64,000 bases of DNA from Endozoicomonas sp. SESOKO1 (GTDB lineage: Bacteria > Pseudomonadota > Gammaproteobacteria > Pseudomonadales > Endozoicomonadaceae). Position numbers and translations under genes: made by a program. Of the stretch, positions 1 through 9,417 are shown one piece after another (the stretch's first letter is position 1; each line of letters opens with the position of its first letter). The stretch covers positions 1 through 64,000 of the forward strand of contig NZ_JAHHPP010000005.1 in the NCBI RefSeq assembly GCF_024606265.1, in the 5' to 3' direction. The notes under the pieces were generated by a model. It searched no databases. It was not told the DNA's origin and saw only the letters and a program-made list of their open reading frames with translations.

Positions 1-1699
1 GGCCTAATGACTGCAGTGTTCCTACAGCGACACGGGTATCATGACGGGCAGTCCATTCGTGACCAAGATAGGGAACCCAGTCGACAAAGAGTTGTTTATT
101 AGGCTCTTTTACCAGGGCCTTGACGACGTGCTCGCCATTGTCGAGGGCATTACGAAAACTCTCTACCAGCTCTTTATCACCCGCTTCACTGATCACACCT
201 TCCCCCAGCAAAGCCCTGGCGTAAAGATCACGGGTGGTCATGTGAGATTTAATCTTGCTGTACATCATCGGCTGGGTTGCAGACGGCTCATCCGCCTCAT
301 TGTGCCCGCGACGACGATAACAGACGAGGTCAACAACAATGTCTTTATGGAATTCCATTCGGTAATCAAGTGCCAGTTTGGTGGCAAACTGAACCGCTTC
401 CGGATCATCACCATTAACGTGAAGGATCGGTGCTCCCACAATCTTGGCAACATCGGTGCAGTATTCCGTTGATCGTGCATCCTCACGGAAACTGGTGGTA
501 AAGCCAACCTGATTGTTAATGATGATATGAATGGTTCCACCGGTTTTATAGGCCCGGGTCTGGGACATCTGCAGGGTTTCCATGACCACACCCTGCCCGG
601 CAAAAGCGGCATCACCGTGAATAGCAACAGGGACTACCTGATTGCCAACAGAGTCCCTGCGGCGGTCCTGACGGGCTCTGACAGAACCCTCGACAACCGG
701 GGTAACAATTTCCAGGTGCGATGGGTTAAACATCAGGGCAAGATGCACCTCACCACCCGGTGTCATCACATTGGAAGAAAAGCCCTGATGGTATTTCACA
801 TCACCGGATCCCCGTTCAACCAGCCTCTTGCCTTCAAATTCGTCAAACAGATCACCAGGTTTCTTACCCAGAATATTAACAAGCACGTTCAAGCGGCCGC
901 GGTGAGCCATGCCGATAACCAGCTCCTTCGAACCATAGGAGCCGGAGCGCTGAATAATTTCATCCAGCATGGGGATCAGAGATTCACCACCCTCCAGGCC
1001 AAACCGCTTGGTTCCGGGAAACTTTGTCCCCAGGTATTTTTCCAGCCCCTCTGCTGCGGTCAATCGCTCCAGCAAGTGAAGCCTGGCATCCACCCCGACT
1101 TCCGGTCGGCTGCGAACACTTTCCATACGGCTCTGGAACCAGCGTCGCTCTTCTGTCTGGGGAATGTGCATATACTCAACACCAATTGACTGGCAATAGG
1201 TGGCTTTCAAGGCATCGTATATTTCCCGAAGAGAAGCGTATTCTTTGCCAATAAAGAGCGTTGACGTCTGAAACTCAGTATCCAGATCCGCTTCACTGAG
1301 ACCATGGTAGGCTAGGGAAAGATCAGGGAATTCTTCCCGTTTCATCACACCAAGCGGGTCGATAGCAGCCTGCTGATGACCTCGGATCCGAAAAGCGCTG
1401 ATCAAGCGCAAAACCTGAACCTGTTTGCGTTCATGATCACTGGAAACCGATGATATCTGAATCGGGCGGGTAGTCTGGCGCTGACGCGCCATCAGAATGA
1501 AATTTTCCTGGATGGTAGAGTGGGGAACATCGGCACCTCCACCACTGACCGGGGGCAACTTTTCAAAATAGTCTCGCCACTGCACCTCAACACTATTGGG
1601 GTCGCGCAGATAGCGTTCGTACATATCCTCGACGTATGCAGCATTTCCCCCTGCAATGTGGGATGAACTCCACATCCGCTGCATTACACCTTCTTGCAT
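1..1699 (-). CDS. sucA: 2-oxoglutarate dehydrogenase E1 component (3' part beyond the window)
   Basis: Thiamine-diphosphate-dependent E1 subunit of the 2-oxoglutarate dehydrogenase complex, which decarboxylates 2-oxoglutarate in the TCA cycle. Reading the minus strand from the ATG at 1699 gives MQEGVMQRMWSSSHIAGGNA, then SLAYHGLSEADLD, IGMAHRGRLNVLVN, HGDAAFAGQGVV and NNQVGFTT, all landmarks of SucA. The frame is open to base 1, so about 566 codons of a family that is normally around 930 residues are present and the C-terminus is cut by the window edge. It follows sdhB on the same strand after 366 bases, the usual sdhCDAB-sucAB order of gammaproteobacteria. The long plus-strand frames over this stretch are antisense shadows. 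The identification is secure. Confidence 0.96.
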   Translation of the reverse strand, partial: MQEGVMQRMWSSSHIAGGNAAYVEDMYERYLRDPNSVEVQWRDYFEKLPPVSGGGADVPHSTIQENFILMARQRQTTRPIQISSVSSDHERKQVQVLRLISAFRIRGHQQAAIDPLGVMKREEFPDLSLAYHGLSEADLDTEFQTSTLFIGKEYASLREIYDALKATYCQSIGVEYMHIPQTEERRWFQSRMESVRSRPEVGVDARLHLLERLTAAEGLEKYLGTKFPGTKRFGLEGGESLIPMLDEIIQRSGSYGSKELVIGMAHRGRLNVLVNILGKKPGDLFDEFEGKRLVERGSGDVKYHQGFSSNVMTPGGEVHLALMFNPSHLEIVTPVVEGSVRARQDRRRDSVGNQVVPVAIHGDAAFAGQGVVMETLQMSQTRAYKTGGTIHIIINNQVGFTTSFREDARSTEYCTDVAKIVGAPILHVNGDDPEAVQFATKLALDYRMEFHKDIVVDLVCYRRRGHNEADEPSATQPMMYSKIKSHMTTRDLYARALLGEGVISEAGDKELVESFRNALDNGEHVVKALVKEPNKQLFVDWVPYLGHEWTARHDTRVAVGTLQSLG

Positions 1700-2065
1700 G
1701 ATTATTACCCCGTGAGTCTGGGGCTTATCCCGGGAAACCTGCTTCTGCAACCCTGACTGGCTGAAAAACAGAGGTCACTGATGGTGTCGATCGTCAGTCA
1801 GTGAACAGTCCCCCTCAGATAAGATCGGATGTTTTCCGACCGCCCCTGCTGGTTCAAGCTATTGCGGCCCCATAATTGGCCGCAACACAATTCATTTCAT
1901 AATGCGTAACAACAGGCTTAATCCTTTCAGAAGCCGCCTGCACACTCCTGACACAGCTTAGCTAACTTTGCGGCTCTCTGGCTCGGAAGTACCCCGAAAA
2001 AAGACTTTACCGGGGAATTTTTATTGCCAACAACCACCAGCAGGAAAGCATGACCCGTAAATATA
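1700..2065. other. sdhB-sucA intergenic region with hairpins
   Basis: No gene is seen in these 366 bases. A perfect 8-bp inverted repeat, TTGCGGCC/GGCCGCAA, lies at 1862-1885 with an 8-base loop. A second repeat, TCACTGA/TCAGTGA, lies near 1773-1804. Neither is followed by a convincing T-run on the minus strand, so they are more likely mRNA-processing or stabilising hairpins between sdhB and sucA than terminators. No near-consensus sucA promoter was recognised. Confidence 0.5.
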
Positions 2066-2770
2066 CTACGTTGCGCTCTTAAACAACATCTGCCGGATAT
2101 GACCAATAGCCCGTGTCGGGTTCAAGCCTTTAGGGCAGACGTTGACGCAGTTCATGATACCTCGGCAACGGAAAACACTGAACGGGTCATCAAGGTCCGC
2201 CAGACGCTCCTCTGTTGCTGTATCCCTGCTATCGGCAAGAAAACGATAGGCTTGCAACAGACCGGAAGGCCCAACAAATTTGTCTGGATTCCACCAGAAG
2301 GAAGGACAAGCTGTTGAGCAACAGGCACAGAGAATACACTCATAAAGCCCGTCCAGCTTCTCCCTGTCTTCAGGGGACTGCAGGCGTTCTATTGCCGGGG
2401 GCGGGGTATCGTTAATCAGGTATGGCTTGATCTTTTCATACTGTTTATAGAAAAGACTCATATCGACAACCAGGTCCCTGATCACTGGCAATCCAGGCAG
2501 TGGACGTATGACCAGTTTATTCCCCCTGGCAGCTTCTGACAAAGGGGTAATACAGGCCAGACCATTGGTACCACCAATACTCAGGCCGTCGGAGCCACAA
2601 ACCCCCTCTCGGCAGGAACGCCGGTAAACCAGCGTTGGATCCTGCTCTTTAATCAGATTCAGAACGTCCAGAACCATCAGGTCCTTGCCCTCCGGGATCG
2701 CGACATCAAAGTCCATCATATAGGGCTTTTTGTCGGCTTCCGGATTATAGCGATAGATACTTACCTTCAT
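2066..2770 (-). CDS. sdhB: Succinate dehydrogenase iron-sulfur subunit
   Basis: SdhB (234 aa, the usual length) carries the three iron-sulfur clusters that pass electrons from SdhA to the quinone site. The [2Fe-2S] ligands are visible in SCREGVCGSDG near residue 53, and the ferredoxin-type clusters in ECILCACCSTACPSFWW near residue 144 and CVNVCPKGLNP near residue 209. It lies 9 bases downstream of sdhA on the minus strand and is the last sdh gene before sucA. It acts on the cytoplasmic face of the inner membrane. Nothing unusual is seen. Confidence 0.97.
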   Translation of the reverse strand: MKVSIYRYNPEADKKPYMMDFDVAIPEGKDLMVLDVLNLIKEQDPTLVYRRSCREGVCGSDGLSIGGTNGLACITPLSEAARGNKLVIRPLPGLPVIRDLVVDMSLFYKQYEKIKPYLINDTPPPAIERLQSPEDREKLDGLYECILCACCSTACPSFWWNPDKFVGPSGLLQAYRFLADSRDTATEERLADLDDPFSVFRCRGIMNCVNVCPKGLNPTRAIGHIRQMLFKSAT

Positions 2771-2779
2771 TAGTCTCCC

Positions 2780-4552
2780 CTAGTAGCTTCTTGCCTTAGG
2801 AGGAAATGCCTCCATGGTTGCCGGGGCAAAGTTGACAGCACGCTTACTGACTGATTGATCAATCGGTGAGTAAAGTGAGTGCGCCAACCAGTTTTCATCA
2901 TCCCGCTCCTGGTAATCATTACGGGCATGAGCACCACGAGACTCTGTTCTGACCTCTGCCGAAATAGCAGTTGCATAAGCAACCTGATACAGATTTTCCA
3001 ACTCAAGCGCTTCAATTCTGGCCGTGTTAAACGCCTGACTCTTATCCTCCAAATGAAGATTCGCCAGACGTTCACCCAACTCATCCAGCAGTTTGAGACC
3101 TTTCTGCATGCTCTCACCTTCGCGGAACACACCAAAATAGAGCTGCATGGTGTTCTGCAGGTCAGCGCGTACCTTGGCAACGCTTTCACCACTGCTTGAT
3201 TTGTTCAGGCGATCAAGTCGGGACAAGGCTGCTTCCACATCAGTGTCTGAGGCATCCACAGAATCAAAACCCTCTTTCAGGTTCTTCTCAATCTGCAGAC
3301 CTGCTGCACGACCAAAGACCACCAGATCCAGCAGAGAATTACCACCCAGACGATTGGCACCATGAACAGATACACAGGCCGCCTCACCACAAGCATAGAG
3401 GCCTTCAATCACTTCATCATTTCCTGCCCCATCCTGACGAAGAGCCTGACCGCCAACATTGGTGGGAATCCCACCCATCATATAGTGACAGGTTGGCACC
3501 ACAGGTACCGGTACTTTAACAGGATCGGCATGAGCAAAGGTTTTAGACAGCTCACAGATACCGGGCAGCCGCAGGTTCAGCGTCTCTTCACCCAGATGAT
3601 CCAGCTTCAGCAACACGTGATCCTTATTGGGACCACAACCACGACCTTCAAGAATCTCGATCACCATGGAACGCGCCACAACATCCCGGCCAGCCAGGTC
3701 TTTGGCGTTTGGCGCATAACGCTCCATGAAGCGTTCACCTTCACTGTTAATCAGATAGCCACCTTCACCGCGGCAACCCTCTGTTACCAGCACACCCGCA
3801 CCATGAATACCGGTGGGATGGAATTGCCACATTTCCATATCCTGCATTGGATAGCCGGCGCGCAACGCCATACCGATACCGTCACCGGTATTGATCAGGG
3901 CATTGGTAGTAGAAGCATAAATACGCCCAGCACCACCGGTGGCCATTACCGTTGCTTTTGCCTTGATATAAACGGTTTCGCCACTTTCAATATCAATTGC
4001 AATAACACCGGCAACCTGTCCTTTCTGATTCTTTACCAGGTCAACGGCATACCATTCATTGAGGAAGGTCGTACCACCCTTCAAGTTAGCCTGATACAAC
4101 GTGTGAAGCAGCGCATGCCCAGTACGATCTGCAGCTGCACAGGTTCTGGCGGCCTGACCACCTTTGCCAAAGTCCTTGGACTGACCGCCAAAGGGACGCT
4201 GATAAATTCTTCCCTCTTCAGTCCGGGAGAATGGCAACCCCATATGCTCCAGCTCGAATACCGCCTGTGGACCCACCGAGCACATATACTCAATAGCATC
4301 CTGGTCACCAATATAGTCGGAACCTTTCACCGTATCGAACATGTGCCAGCGCCAGTCATCTTTTGGGTCAGCGCTGGCAATCGCACAGGTAATACCACCC
4401 TGGGCAGAGACCGTGTGGGAACGGGTAGGAAATACCTTACTGACACAGGCAGTTTTAATACCTGCTTCAGTAAGCTGGAGCGCAGCACGCATGCCTGCGC
4501 CCCCACCACCTATAACGATGGCATCATAGGTAAGGGTACGAAGTGCTGACAT
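2780..4552 (-). CDS. sdhA: Succinate dehydrogenase flavoprotein subunit
   Basis: SdhA (590 aa) is the FAD-binding catalytic subunit that oxidises succinate to fumarate. The N-terminal dinucleotide-binding motif is [13 protein letters not shown]. The histidine that covalently carries FAD lies in [14 protein letters not shown]. Active-site segments [23 protein letters not shown] and [19 protein letters not shown] are all present. It sits 3 bases after sdhD and 9 bases before sdhB, so the genes form a compact operon. A 395-codon plus-strand frame over this gene is an antisense artefact. Confidence 0.98.
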   Translation of the reverse strand: MSALRTLTYDAIVIGGGGAGMRAALQLTEAGIKTACVSKVFPTRSHTVSAQGGITCAIASADPKDDWRWHMFDTVKGSDYIGDQDAIEYMCSVGPQAVFELEHMGLPFSRTEEGRIYQRPFGGQSKDFGKGGQAARTCAAADRTGHALLHTLYQANLKGGTTFLNEWYAVDLVKNQKGQVAGVIAIDIESGETVYIKAKATVMATGGAGRIYASTTNALINTGDGIGMALRAGYPMQDMEMWQFHPTGIHGAGVLVTEGCRGEGGYLINSEGERFMERYAPNAKDLAGRDVVARSMVIEILEGRGCGPNKDHVLLKLDHLGEETLNLRLPGICELSKTFAHADPVKVPVPVVPTCHYMMGGIPTNVGGQALRQDGAGNDEVIEGLYACGEAACVSVHGANRLGGNSLLDLVVFGRAAGLQIEKNLKEGFDSVDASDTDVEAALSRLDRLNKSSSGESVAKVRADLQNTMQLYFGVFREGESMQKGLKLLDELGERLANLHLEDKSQAFNTARIEALELENLYQVAYATAISAEVRTESRGAHARNDYQERDDENWLAHSLYSPIDQSVSKRAVNFAPATMEAFPPKARSY

Positions 4553-4555
4553 CGA

Positions 4556-4924
4556 TCAAAGCCCCCAAAGAATTTGCACGCCCCAGATCACATAACTGAA
4601 CAGGGCAATAAAGCACACAACCTGTATAGGAAAACGAATAAGAACAGAATTACTGCCAAAAGCGCGATCATTAAAATAGTCCGTGGTAATCGTCCACATA
4701 CCGATCCAGGCGTGAGCCAGAATAGAAATCAGTGCCAGCAGGGTAAAAATCCGTACCCATGTCTCATTGAATAGGTCAGCCCATTGACCAAACTGAAGAC
4801 CGGGATTCATAACCAGATAACCCGACAGGAAAACCGAATAGGCACCAAGGATAATTGCCGTCATCCTTTGTAACATCCAGTCATAAAGCCCACTGCGGGA
4901 CAAATTGGTGATATTGGTTACCAT
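4556..4924 (-). CDS. sdhD: Succinate dehydrogenase membrane anchor subunit D
   Basis: SdhD (about 122 aa) is one of two integral membrane subunits that bind haem b and ubiquinone. Three hydrophobic segments are visible, and the family motif HAWIGMWTITTDY is present near residue 77. The frame can be extended to a TTG at 4930, but the ATG at 4924 giving MVTNITNLSRSGLYDWML matches the family N-terminus (compare MVSNASALGRNGVHDF in E. coli) and is preferred. With this start it overlaps the end of sdhC by 7 bases, implying translational coupling. Confidence 0.95.
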   Translation of the reverse strand: MVTNITNLSRSGLYDWMLQRMTAIILGAYSVFLSGYLVMNPGLQFGQWADLFNETWVRIFTLLALISILAHAWIGMWTITTDYFNDRAFGSNSVLIRFPIQVVCFIALFSYVIWGVQILWGL

Positions 4925-5292
4925 ACCCAAACCCCCGCAAGGATAATCAGCACTGTTGACAGAGCCAGGGTAATAACAGCACCCAGGCTTCCGGACTCCT
5001 TACCATCCCCCACATCCATATCCATCAAAAGATGTTTCACTCCGGCAATAAAATGATAAATGAGGGCGGACAAAATGCCCCAGATTATGAACTTTGCCAG
5101 GGGAGCTGAAAGCAAGGCTTTCAGAGCATCAAACGACGCTTCGGATGCAAGCGACAGTTCCAGTCCATACAGAAGAAAACCCAAACCAACAAAAAGGATA
5201 ACACCCGATATGCGGTGCAATATCGAGGTGTATGCAGGCAGGGGTAATTTAATTGTTGTAATATCGAGATTGACAGGTCTTTTGCTATTCAC
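4918..5292 (-). CDS. sdhC: Succinate dehydrogenase cytochrome b556 subunit
   Basis: SdhC (124 aa) is the other membrane anchor and haem-binding subunit of complex II. The family signature RPVNLDITTIKLPLPAYTSI is followed by LHRISGVILF, and the haem-ligand region HFIAGVKHLLMD lies near residue 80. Three transmembrane helices are evident. It is the first gene of sdhCDAB and is transcribed divergently from gltA, with 462 bases between them. A likely promoter lies about 160 bases upstream. Confidence 0.96.
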   Translation of the reverse strand: MNSKRPVNLDITTIKLPLPAYTSILHRISGVILFVGLGFLLYGLELSLASEASFDALKALLSAPLAKFIIWGILSALIYHFIAGVKHLLMDMDVGDGKESGSLGAVITLALSTVLIILAGVWVW

Positions 5293-5458
5293 TCTATTTG
5301 CCCCAACGCCCGTTGGCGTTCACAGCAGAATCAGCAAGAACATCCAGGTTCTCTGGACCCTACGACAAGCAAGCAGGGAATGCCACGTTCAAATCAAACG
5401 AGTTCCCCTCAATTTAAAGCTGGGGTCAGAAAACCTACCCTTACGGCCTTTGAATCGG

Positions 5459-5487
5459 AGTATATACACTCTACTGTATAATTACAA
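5459..5487 (-). promoter_or_regulatory. Candidate sigma70 promoter of sdhCDAB
   Basis: On the minus strand TTGTAA (5487-5482), a 17-base spacer and TATACT (5464-5459) form a good sigma70 promoter facing sdhC. The predicted start would leave a leader of about 160 bases. This is inferred from sequence match only. Confidence 0.6.
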
Positions 5488-5572
5488 TTGCTCACTTTTT
5501 TAAGCATTTACCCCTAAACAAATACACCGTAAAACATATGTTCGTTACGAATTACACTCACAATCAGTTCGT

Positions 5573-5600
5573 TTGACAAAAAAATATATCTCTCTATAGT
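5573..5600 (+). promoter_or_regulatory. Candidate sigma70 promoter of gltA
   Basis: A perfect TTGACA (5573-5578), a 16-base spacer and TATAGT (5595-5600) lie about 150 bases upstream of gltA. It is one of the best promoter matches in the window. The gltA ribosome binding site AGGAGG lies just before the ATG at 5755. The rest of the 5293-5754 gap is AT-rich with no gene. Confidence 0.7.
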
Positions 5601-5754
5601 GGTCGAACCGTAACAAGGGGCTGACAATAATTAATTGGAATGTTTTTTAAACAAGCCTCCGACTTTATTTGTGATTTTCTGGCTTCATTTTTGAAAAAAA
5701 GCATCCATCTAAAGTAACTATAACGAGATTAAACGGCATGACAGGAGGCCATAC

Positions 5755-7059
5755 ATGGCTGACAAGAAAGCTCTACTCTCCATTCCCGGCATGGAAGACG
5801 GCACCAACCAGGCTCTGGAGTTACCGATTTATTCAGGCTCTCTCGGGCCTGATGTTGTTGATGTCAGGGGGCTGACTTCCAGCGGTCTGTTCACCTACGA
5901 CCCGGGATTTGTTTCTACTGCATCCTGTGAGTCCAAAATAACCTACATCGATGGAGACAAAGGCATTCTTCTCCATCGCGGTTATCCAATAGAACAACTG
6001 GCCGAACAGTCGGATTACCTGGAAACCTGTTACCTGCTCCTGTACGGAGATCTCCCAAGCCGTCAGGAAAAGGAAAAGTTTGAAAACACCATCATGCGTC
6101 ACACCATGATCCATGAACAGATGAGTGACCTGTTTTCCGGATTCCGTCGCGATGCCCACCCGATGGCGGTCATGTGTGGCGTTGTCGGGGCCCTCTCGGC
6201 GTTCTATCACGACTCACTGGACATCACCAATGAATTACATCGTGAAATCTGCGCCTACCGACTGATTTCCAAAATGCCTACGCTTGCTGCCATGGCCTAC
6301 AAATACTCCATTGGACAGCCGTTTATTTATCCACGAAACGACCTGAGCTACGGCGGTAACTTCCTCCACATGATGTTTGCCACACCCTGTGAAGAGTACG
6401 AAGTCAAGCCTGTTCTGGCAAAGGCTATGGATCGCATTTTCCTGCTTCATGCTGACCATGAACAGAATGCATCTACCTCCACCGTCCGTCTTGCAGGCTC
6501 TTCCGGTGCCAACCCGTTTGCCTGTATTGCTGCCGGTATCGCTGCGCTCTGGGGGCCTGCTCATGGCGGTGCCAATGAAGCCGTACTGGTTATGCTGAAC
6601 GAGATTGGTGATGAAGCTAATATCGATGAGTATATTGCCAAGGCAAAAGACAAAGATGACCCGTTCCGCCTGATGGGCTTTGGACACCGTGTTTACAAAA
6701 ACTTTGACCCTCGCGCCAAAGTAATGAAGCAAACCTGCGACGAAGTCCTGACCGAACTGGGTCTTGAAAATGACCCTCTGTTCAGGATTGCCAAGCGTCT
6801 GGAGAGGATTGCCCTGGAAGATGAGTACTTCATCAAGAAGAAGCTCTACCCTAATGTGGATTTCTACTCCGGGATTATTCTCAAGGCGCTGGGTATTCCG
6901 ACAGAGATGTTTACCGTAATCTTTGCTACCGGTCGCACTCCGGGCTGGATTGCCCACTGGCATGAAATGATCAGCGGTGACTACCGTATCGGGCGTCCTC
7001 GTCAGCTATACACCGGTGAAGCAAAACGTGACTACATACATGTAGCCGATCGCAGTTAA
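5755..7059 (+). CDS. gltA: Citrate synthase (type I/II)
   Basis: Citrate synthase (434 aa, the normal length for the hexameric proteobacterial form) condenses oxaloacetate and acetyl-CoA at the entry to the TCA cycle. Catalytic segments are visible: [43 protein letters not shown] and the late [12 protein letters not shown]. The ATG at 5755 is preceded by an excellent AGGAGG. It is divergent from sdhCDAB, exactly as in E. coli, and is followed by a stem-loop terminator. Confidence 0.98.
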   Translation: MADKKALLSIPGMEDGTNQALELPIYSGSLGPDVVDVRGLTSSGLFTYDPGFVSTASCESKITYIDGDKGILLHRGYPIEQLAEQSDYLETCYLLLYGDLPSRQEKEKFENTIMRHTMIHEQMSDLFSGFRRDAHPMAVMCGVVGALSAFYHDSLDITNELHREICAYRLISKMPTLAAMAYKYSIGQPFIYPRNDLSYGGNFLHMMFATPCEEYEVKPVLAKAMDRIFLLHADHEQNASTSTVRLAGSSGANPFACIAAGIAALWGPAHGGANEAVLVMLNEIGDEANIDEYIAKAKDKDDPFRLMGFGHRVYKNFDPRAKVMKQTCDEVLTELGLENDPLFRIAKRLERIALEDEYFIKKKLYPNVDFYSGIILKALGIPTEMFTVIFATGRTPGWIAHWHEMISGDYRIGRPRQLYTGEAKRDYIHVADRS

Positions 7060-7079
7060 CCTTCTCCTCTTTATCTTTC

Positions 7080-7105
7080 CCGGTGTCACTCAAACGTGAT
7101 ACCGG
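7080..7105 (+). terminator. Stem-loop after gltA
   Basis: CCGGTGTCAC and GTGATACCGG form a 10-bp stem with one G-T pair and a 6-base loop, 20 bases after the gltA stop. The downstream tract is T- and C-rich but has no long T-run, so it is a moderate terminator candidate. Confidence 0.6.
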
Positions 7106-7315
7106 ATTTACTCCGATTCTCCCTTTCCGCTCCCATCTTTCCCTGTCCGCCCTGCCCGACTTTTTTTTCATTATTGTTGTCATTTTTGCCAGAAATGATT
7201 TCGCCATGGGCAACAGTACTATGGGATTTGACATACTCTCTCCTGAAATTTTGACTGGCTCAGATTACGGTTCACTCCATGAAAGAACATAAGACCATCA
7301 AAAAGTTTCAGCTTG

Positions 7316-8281
7316 TCAACCTTTCGGCTCTACCTCACTCATAATGTAGTCATCTGTCGTCTTCAAGGAGACTACGACCAGTTTCTTTCTGAAACTGTGG
7401 TTGTCCGAAAAAGATTCACGGGTAACAATTCCAGGAATCAGCCCGGACGCTGCCCTATCGAATAAAGCGTTCGGGTCAGAGGATATGTGCAAATCCGGAT
7501 ACCTTTCGCAATGGAGCTTAAGGAAGTGTTGGTAACGAAAATCAAAATCGTGCCAGTAGCAAGAGTCCCCACCTTTGAGAAATGGATCACAGATACCAAG
7601 CCAGGAGTCCTTGATAGTACGATCTGGCAAATGACGATCGAGGGTCAAATGTTTGTAGAAACGCTCAGGCTTTCTCTGTTCCGCCACCTGGCAGGAGCTG
7701 TTGTAGATCTCGGACAGGCTGATATCTTCTGTACCACCGGATCGGGCAAAACAGGTCACGCTGAGCGTTTTGTACTCTATATTACTAACATCACCCTGGG
7801 CTTTAAGCGTTGTCAGAGTGTCTGAACTCCAACCGATAACCACAATGGCGTGCTCAAGCCACTGACTTTGGCAGTCGGACGATGCCGGGTGACTTTGGGT
7901 ATCCCGGTCCATCTGGACAAAAACGATGACATGACACTCCATTCGAAAGGCATGGTCGAGAAGCGACACCATCTCAACCGGGTCTTTATATTCAAGTAAA
8001 CTGGTGTCCATACCCATACCGCAGGCCACTTTCTGAAACTGCTTGGGTGAGGTAATCTCACCAACGGCCGAACCGCAGGACTTGGCAATTTTACGTGCGC
8101 TTAATGCATTCGTATCACCATTTTTGTAGGGCAGGAGCTGACCGCAGGCACATAAAACATGGTGCACAACGGCCAGGGCATAAACCTTACACTGAGGCCC
8201 CAATTGCAATCCAAAGTTCTTCTCGCAGCGAGTCAGTGGCGTGCACCTGGGAACTGGCTGGTGAAGACTTTCCATAAACAT
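7316..8281 (-). CDS. Putative cysteine-peptidase-like protein, possible effector
   Basis: I do not recognise a named family. The frame is open from a TTG at 8317. The ATG at 8281, with CAGGT just upstream, is a better start and gives about 321 aa. In the longer numbering, Gln42-Cys43 lies in LGPQCKVYALAVVHHVL and is followed much later by His156 in LEHAIVVIGW and by an Asp in WLGICDPF. This order (Gln-Cys, His, Asp/Asn) and the hydrophobic strand after His resemble papain-fold peptidases and C39-like or YopT-like proteins. No signal peptide or membrane helix is seen. It stands alone, converging on gltA, in a region with other effector-like genes. Cysteine protease activity is an inference from three short motifs. 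Confidence 0.45.
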   Translation of the reverse strand: MFMESLHQPVPRCTPLTRCEKNFGLQLGPQCKVYALAVVHHVLCACGQLLPYKNGDTNALSARKIAKSCGSAVGEITSPKQFQKVACGMGMDTSLLEYKDPVEMVSLLDHAFRMECHVIVFVQMDRDTQSHPASSDCQSQWLEHAIVVIGWSSDTLTTLKAQGDVSNIEYKTLSVTCFARSGGTEDISLSEIYNSSCQVAEQRKPERFYKHLTLDRHLPDRTIKDSWLGICDPFLKGGDSCYWHDFDFRYQHFLKLHCERYPDLHISSDPNALFDRAASGLIPGIVTRESFSDNHSFRKKLVVVSLKTTDDYIMSEVEPKG

Positions 8282-8489
8282 GCTGACCTGAATAAAGCGT
8301 TTTGCATGTGAGACCAATTGGCTAACTGATAGTTCATATGTTTGGTTTATCAGGCAGTGGCAAAATGTTTGCCTTAACGAAAGCGGCAGCTAAAAACACG
8401 CTATTGCCATTCCCCAGCCCCCGCTAAAAATACAGGAAACCTGTGAAATAGTGACTATGCTTGCCATTTGCCTTGGTATGGAGACGCCA

Positions 8490-9065
8490 ATGACGATAAT
8501 AAATAACATCGGCAATCTGGTTCTGCTTAGCGAAAAACGCCATCCGGTAACGCTTGATATTGTCTACGCCAGTAGCAACAATTTCACTGGCAAACCTGTT
8601 TACAAAAGTAACCTGTGCTATTTGCATACTGACGCTCTGGCGTGCCTGTTGAAAGCGGTTGAGCTGCTGAAACCACTCAATCTCAGACTCAAAATCTGGG
8701 ATGCCTTTCGTCCATTGTCGGCACAGAAAACCCTTTATAAACATATGCCTGACCCTGATTACGTTGGTAACCCGGAATTCAGCCCATGCCCTCACTGCAG
8801 GGGCGTTGCGTTAGATCTCACCATCACCGACCGTTTTGGCAGAGAGCTTGAAATGGGTAGTCTGTTTGATGACTTCCGCCCGCTGGCTCACCATGGTAAC
8901 GATCTGGTTTCAGAAGAAGCACAGCGCAACCGGCTTTTGTTGGCAGGTGTGATGAATATTGCCGGTTTTAACCCCCTGAGAACTGAGTGGTGGCACTACC
9001 AGCTGCCAAACCTGGATAGCTATCCCTTAATCACTGAAGACCAGACACCTGAAGGGATAATTTAA
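8490..9065 (+). CDS. ddpX: D-alanyl-D-alanine dipeptidase (VanX/DdpX family)
   Basis: Zinc dipeptidase that hydrolyses D-Ala-D-Ala, probably for peptidoglycan turnover or nutrition rather than vancomycin resistance, as no vanHA partners are present. The substrate and metal motifs are visible: DAFRPLSAQK, HCRGVALDLTITD (the family SxHxxGxAxD site, here with Cys for the Ser), and the C-terminal EWWHYQLP, which supplies the catalytic Glu and the last zinc His. The frame is open from a GTG at 8451, but the ATG at 8490 (MTIINNIGNL) fits the family N-terminus better and has TGGAGA upstream. Length 191 aa matches DdpX. No signal peptide is seen. Confidence 0.85.
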   Translation: MTIINNIGNLVLLSEKRHPVTLDIVYASSNNFTGKPVYKSNLCYLHTDALACLLKAVELLKPLNLRLKIWDAFRPLSAQKTLYKHMPDPDYVGNPEFSPCPHCRGVALDLTITDRFGRELEMGSLFDDFRPLAHHGNDLVSEEAQRNRLLLAGVMNIAGFNPLRTEWWHYQLPNLDSYPLITEDQTPEGII

Positions 9066-9417
9066 TGGCTTGCATAGTTCAGTGTTGAAGAGGGAAAAAC
9101 CATGAATGCACAAGCCGCAGGCCTGAATTAATTTTTGATGTGTATTGTAAATACACCATTCAGCGGTTGCCATACTGCGATAGCTCTCTTCCAGCCTAGA
9201 ATAAAACCCAAGTGGCACTATGATTTGCTATAAAACATACCTGATTTTAGATGGTTGCCTTTATGCAAATCCGACACTTTGTAATTTCACATTTAAAAAT
9301 CTGAGAATAAATACCCTTAATCCACAAGGGTCTGCTCAATGCTTCATCGATTAGTCATCTTTAAAGATCGTATAGGGCAGATTCTCACACTCCTGAAAAA
9401 TTCATGATGAGCAAAAT
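9066..9417. other. Intergenic region without recognised gene
   Basis: These 352 AT-rich bases between the dipeptidase and the cation transporter hold no supported gene, repeat or terminator. A short antisense frame at the left end has no recognisable features. Confidence 0.5.

Noticed and set aside
41-1254. Several plus-strand and minus-strand frames over sucA.
   Set aside because: They lie antisense to, or in other frames of, sucA, whose own frame is open to base 1 and encodes the full SucA signature.
3362-4549. A 395-codon plus-strand frame over sdhA.
   Set aside because: It is antisense to a highly conserved gene. The sequence has no recognisable protein features and reflects sdhA codon structure.
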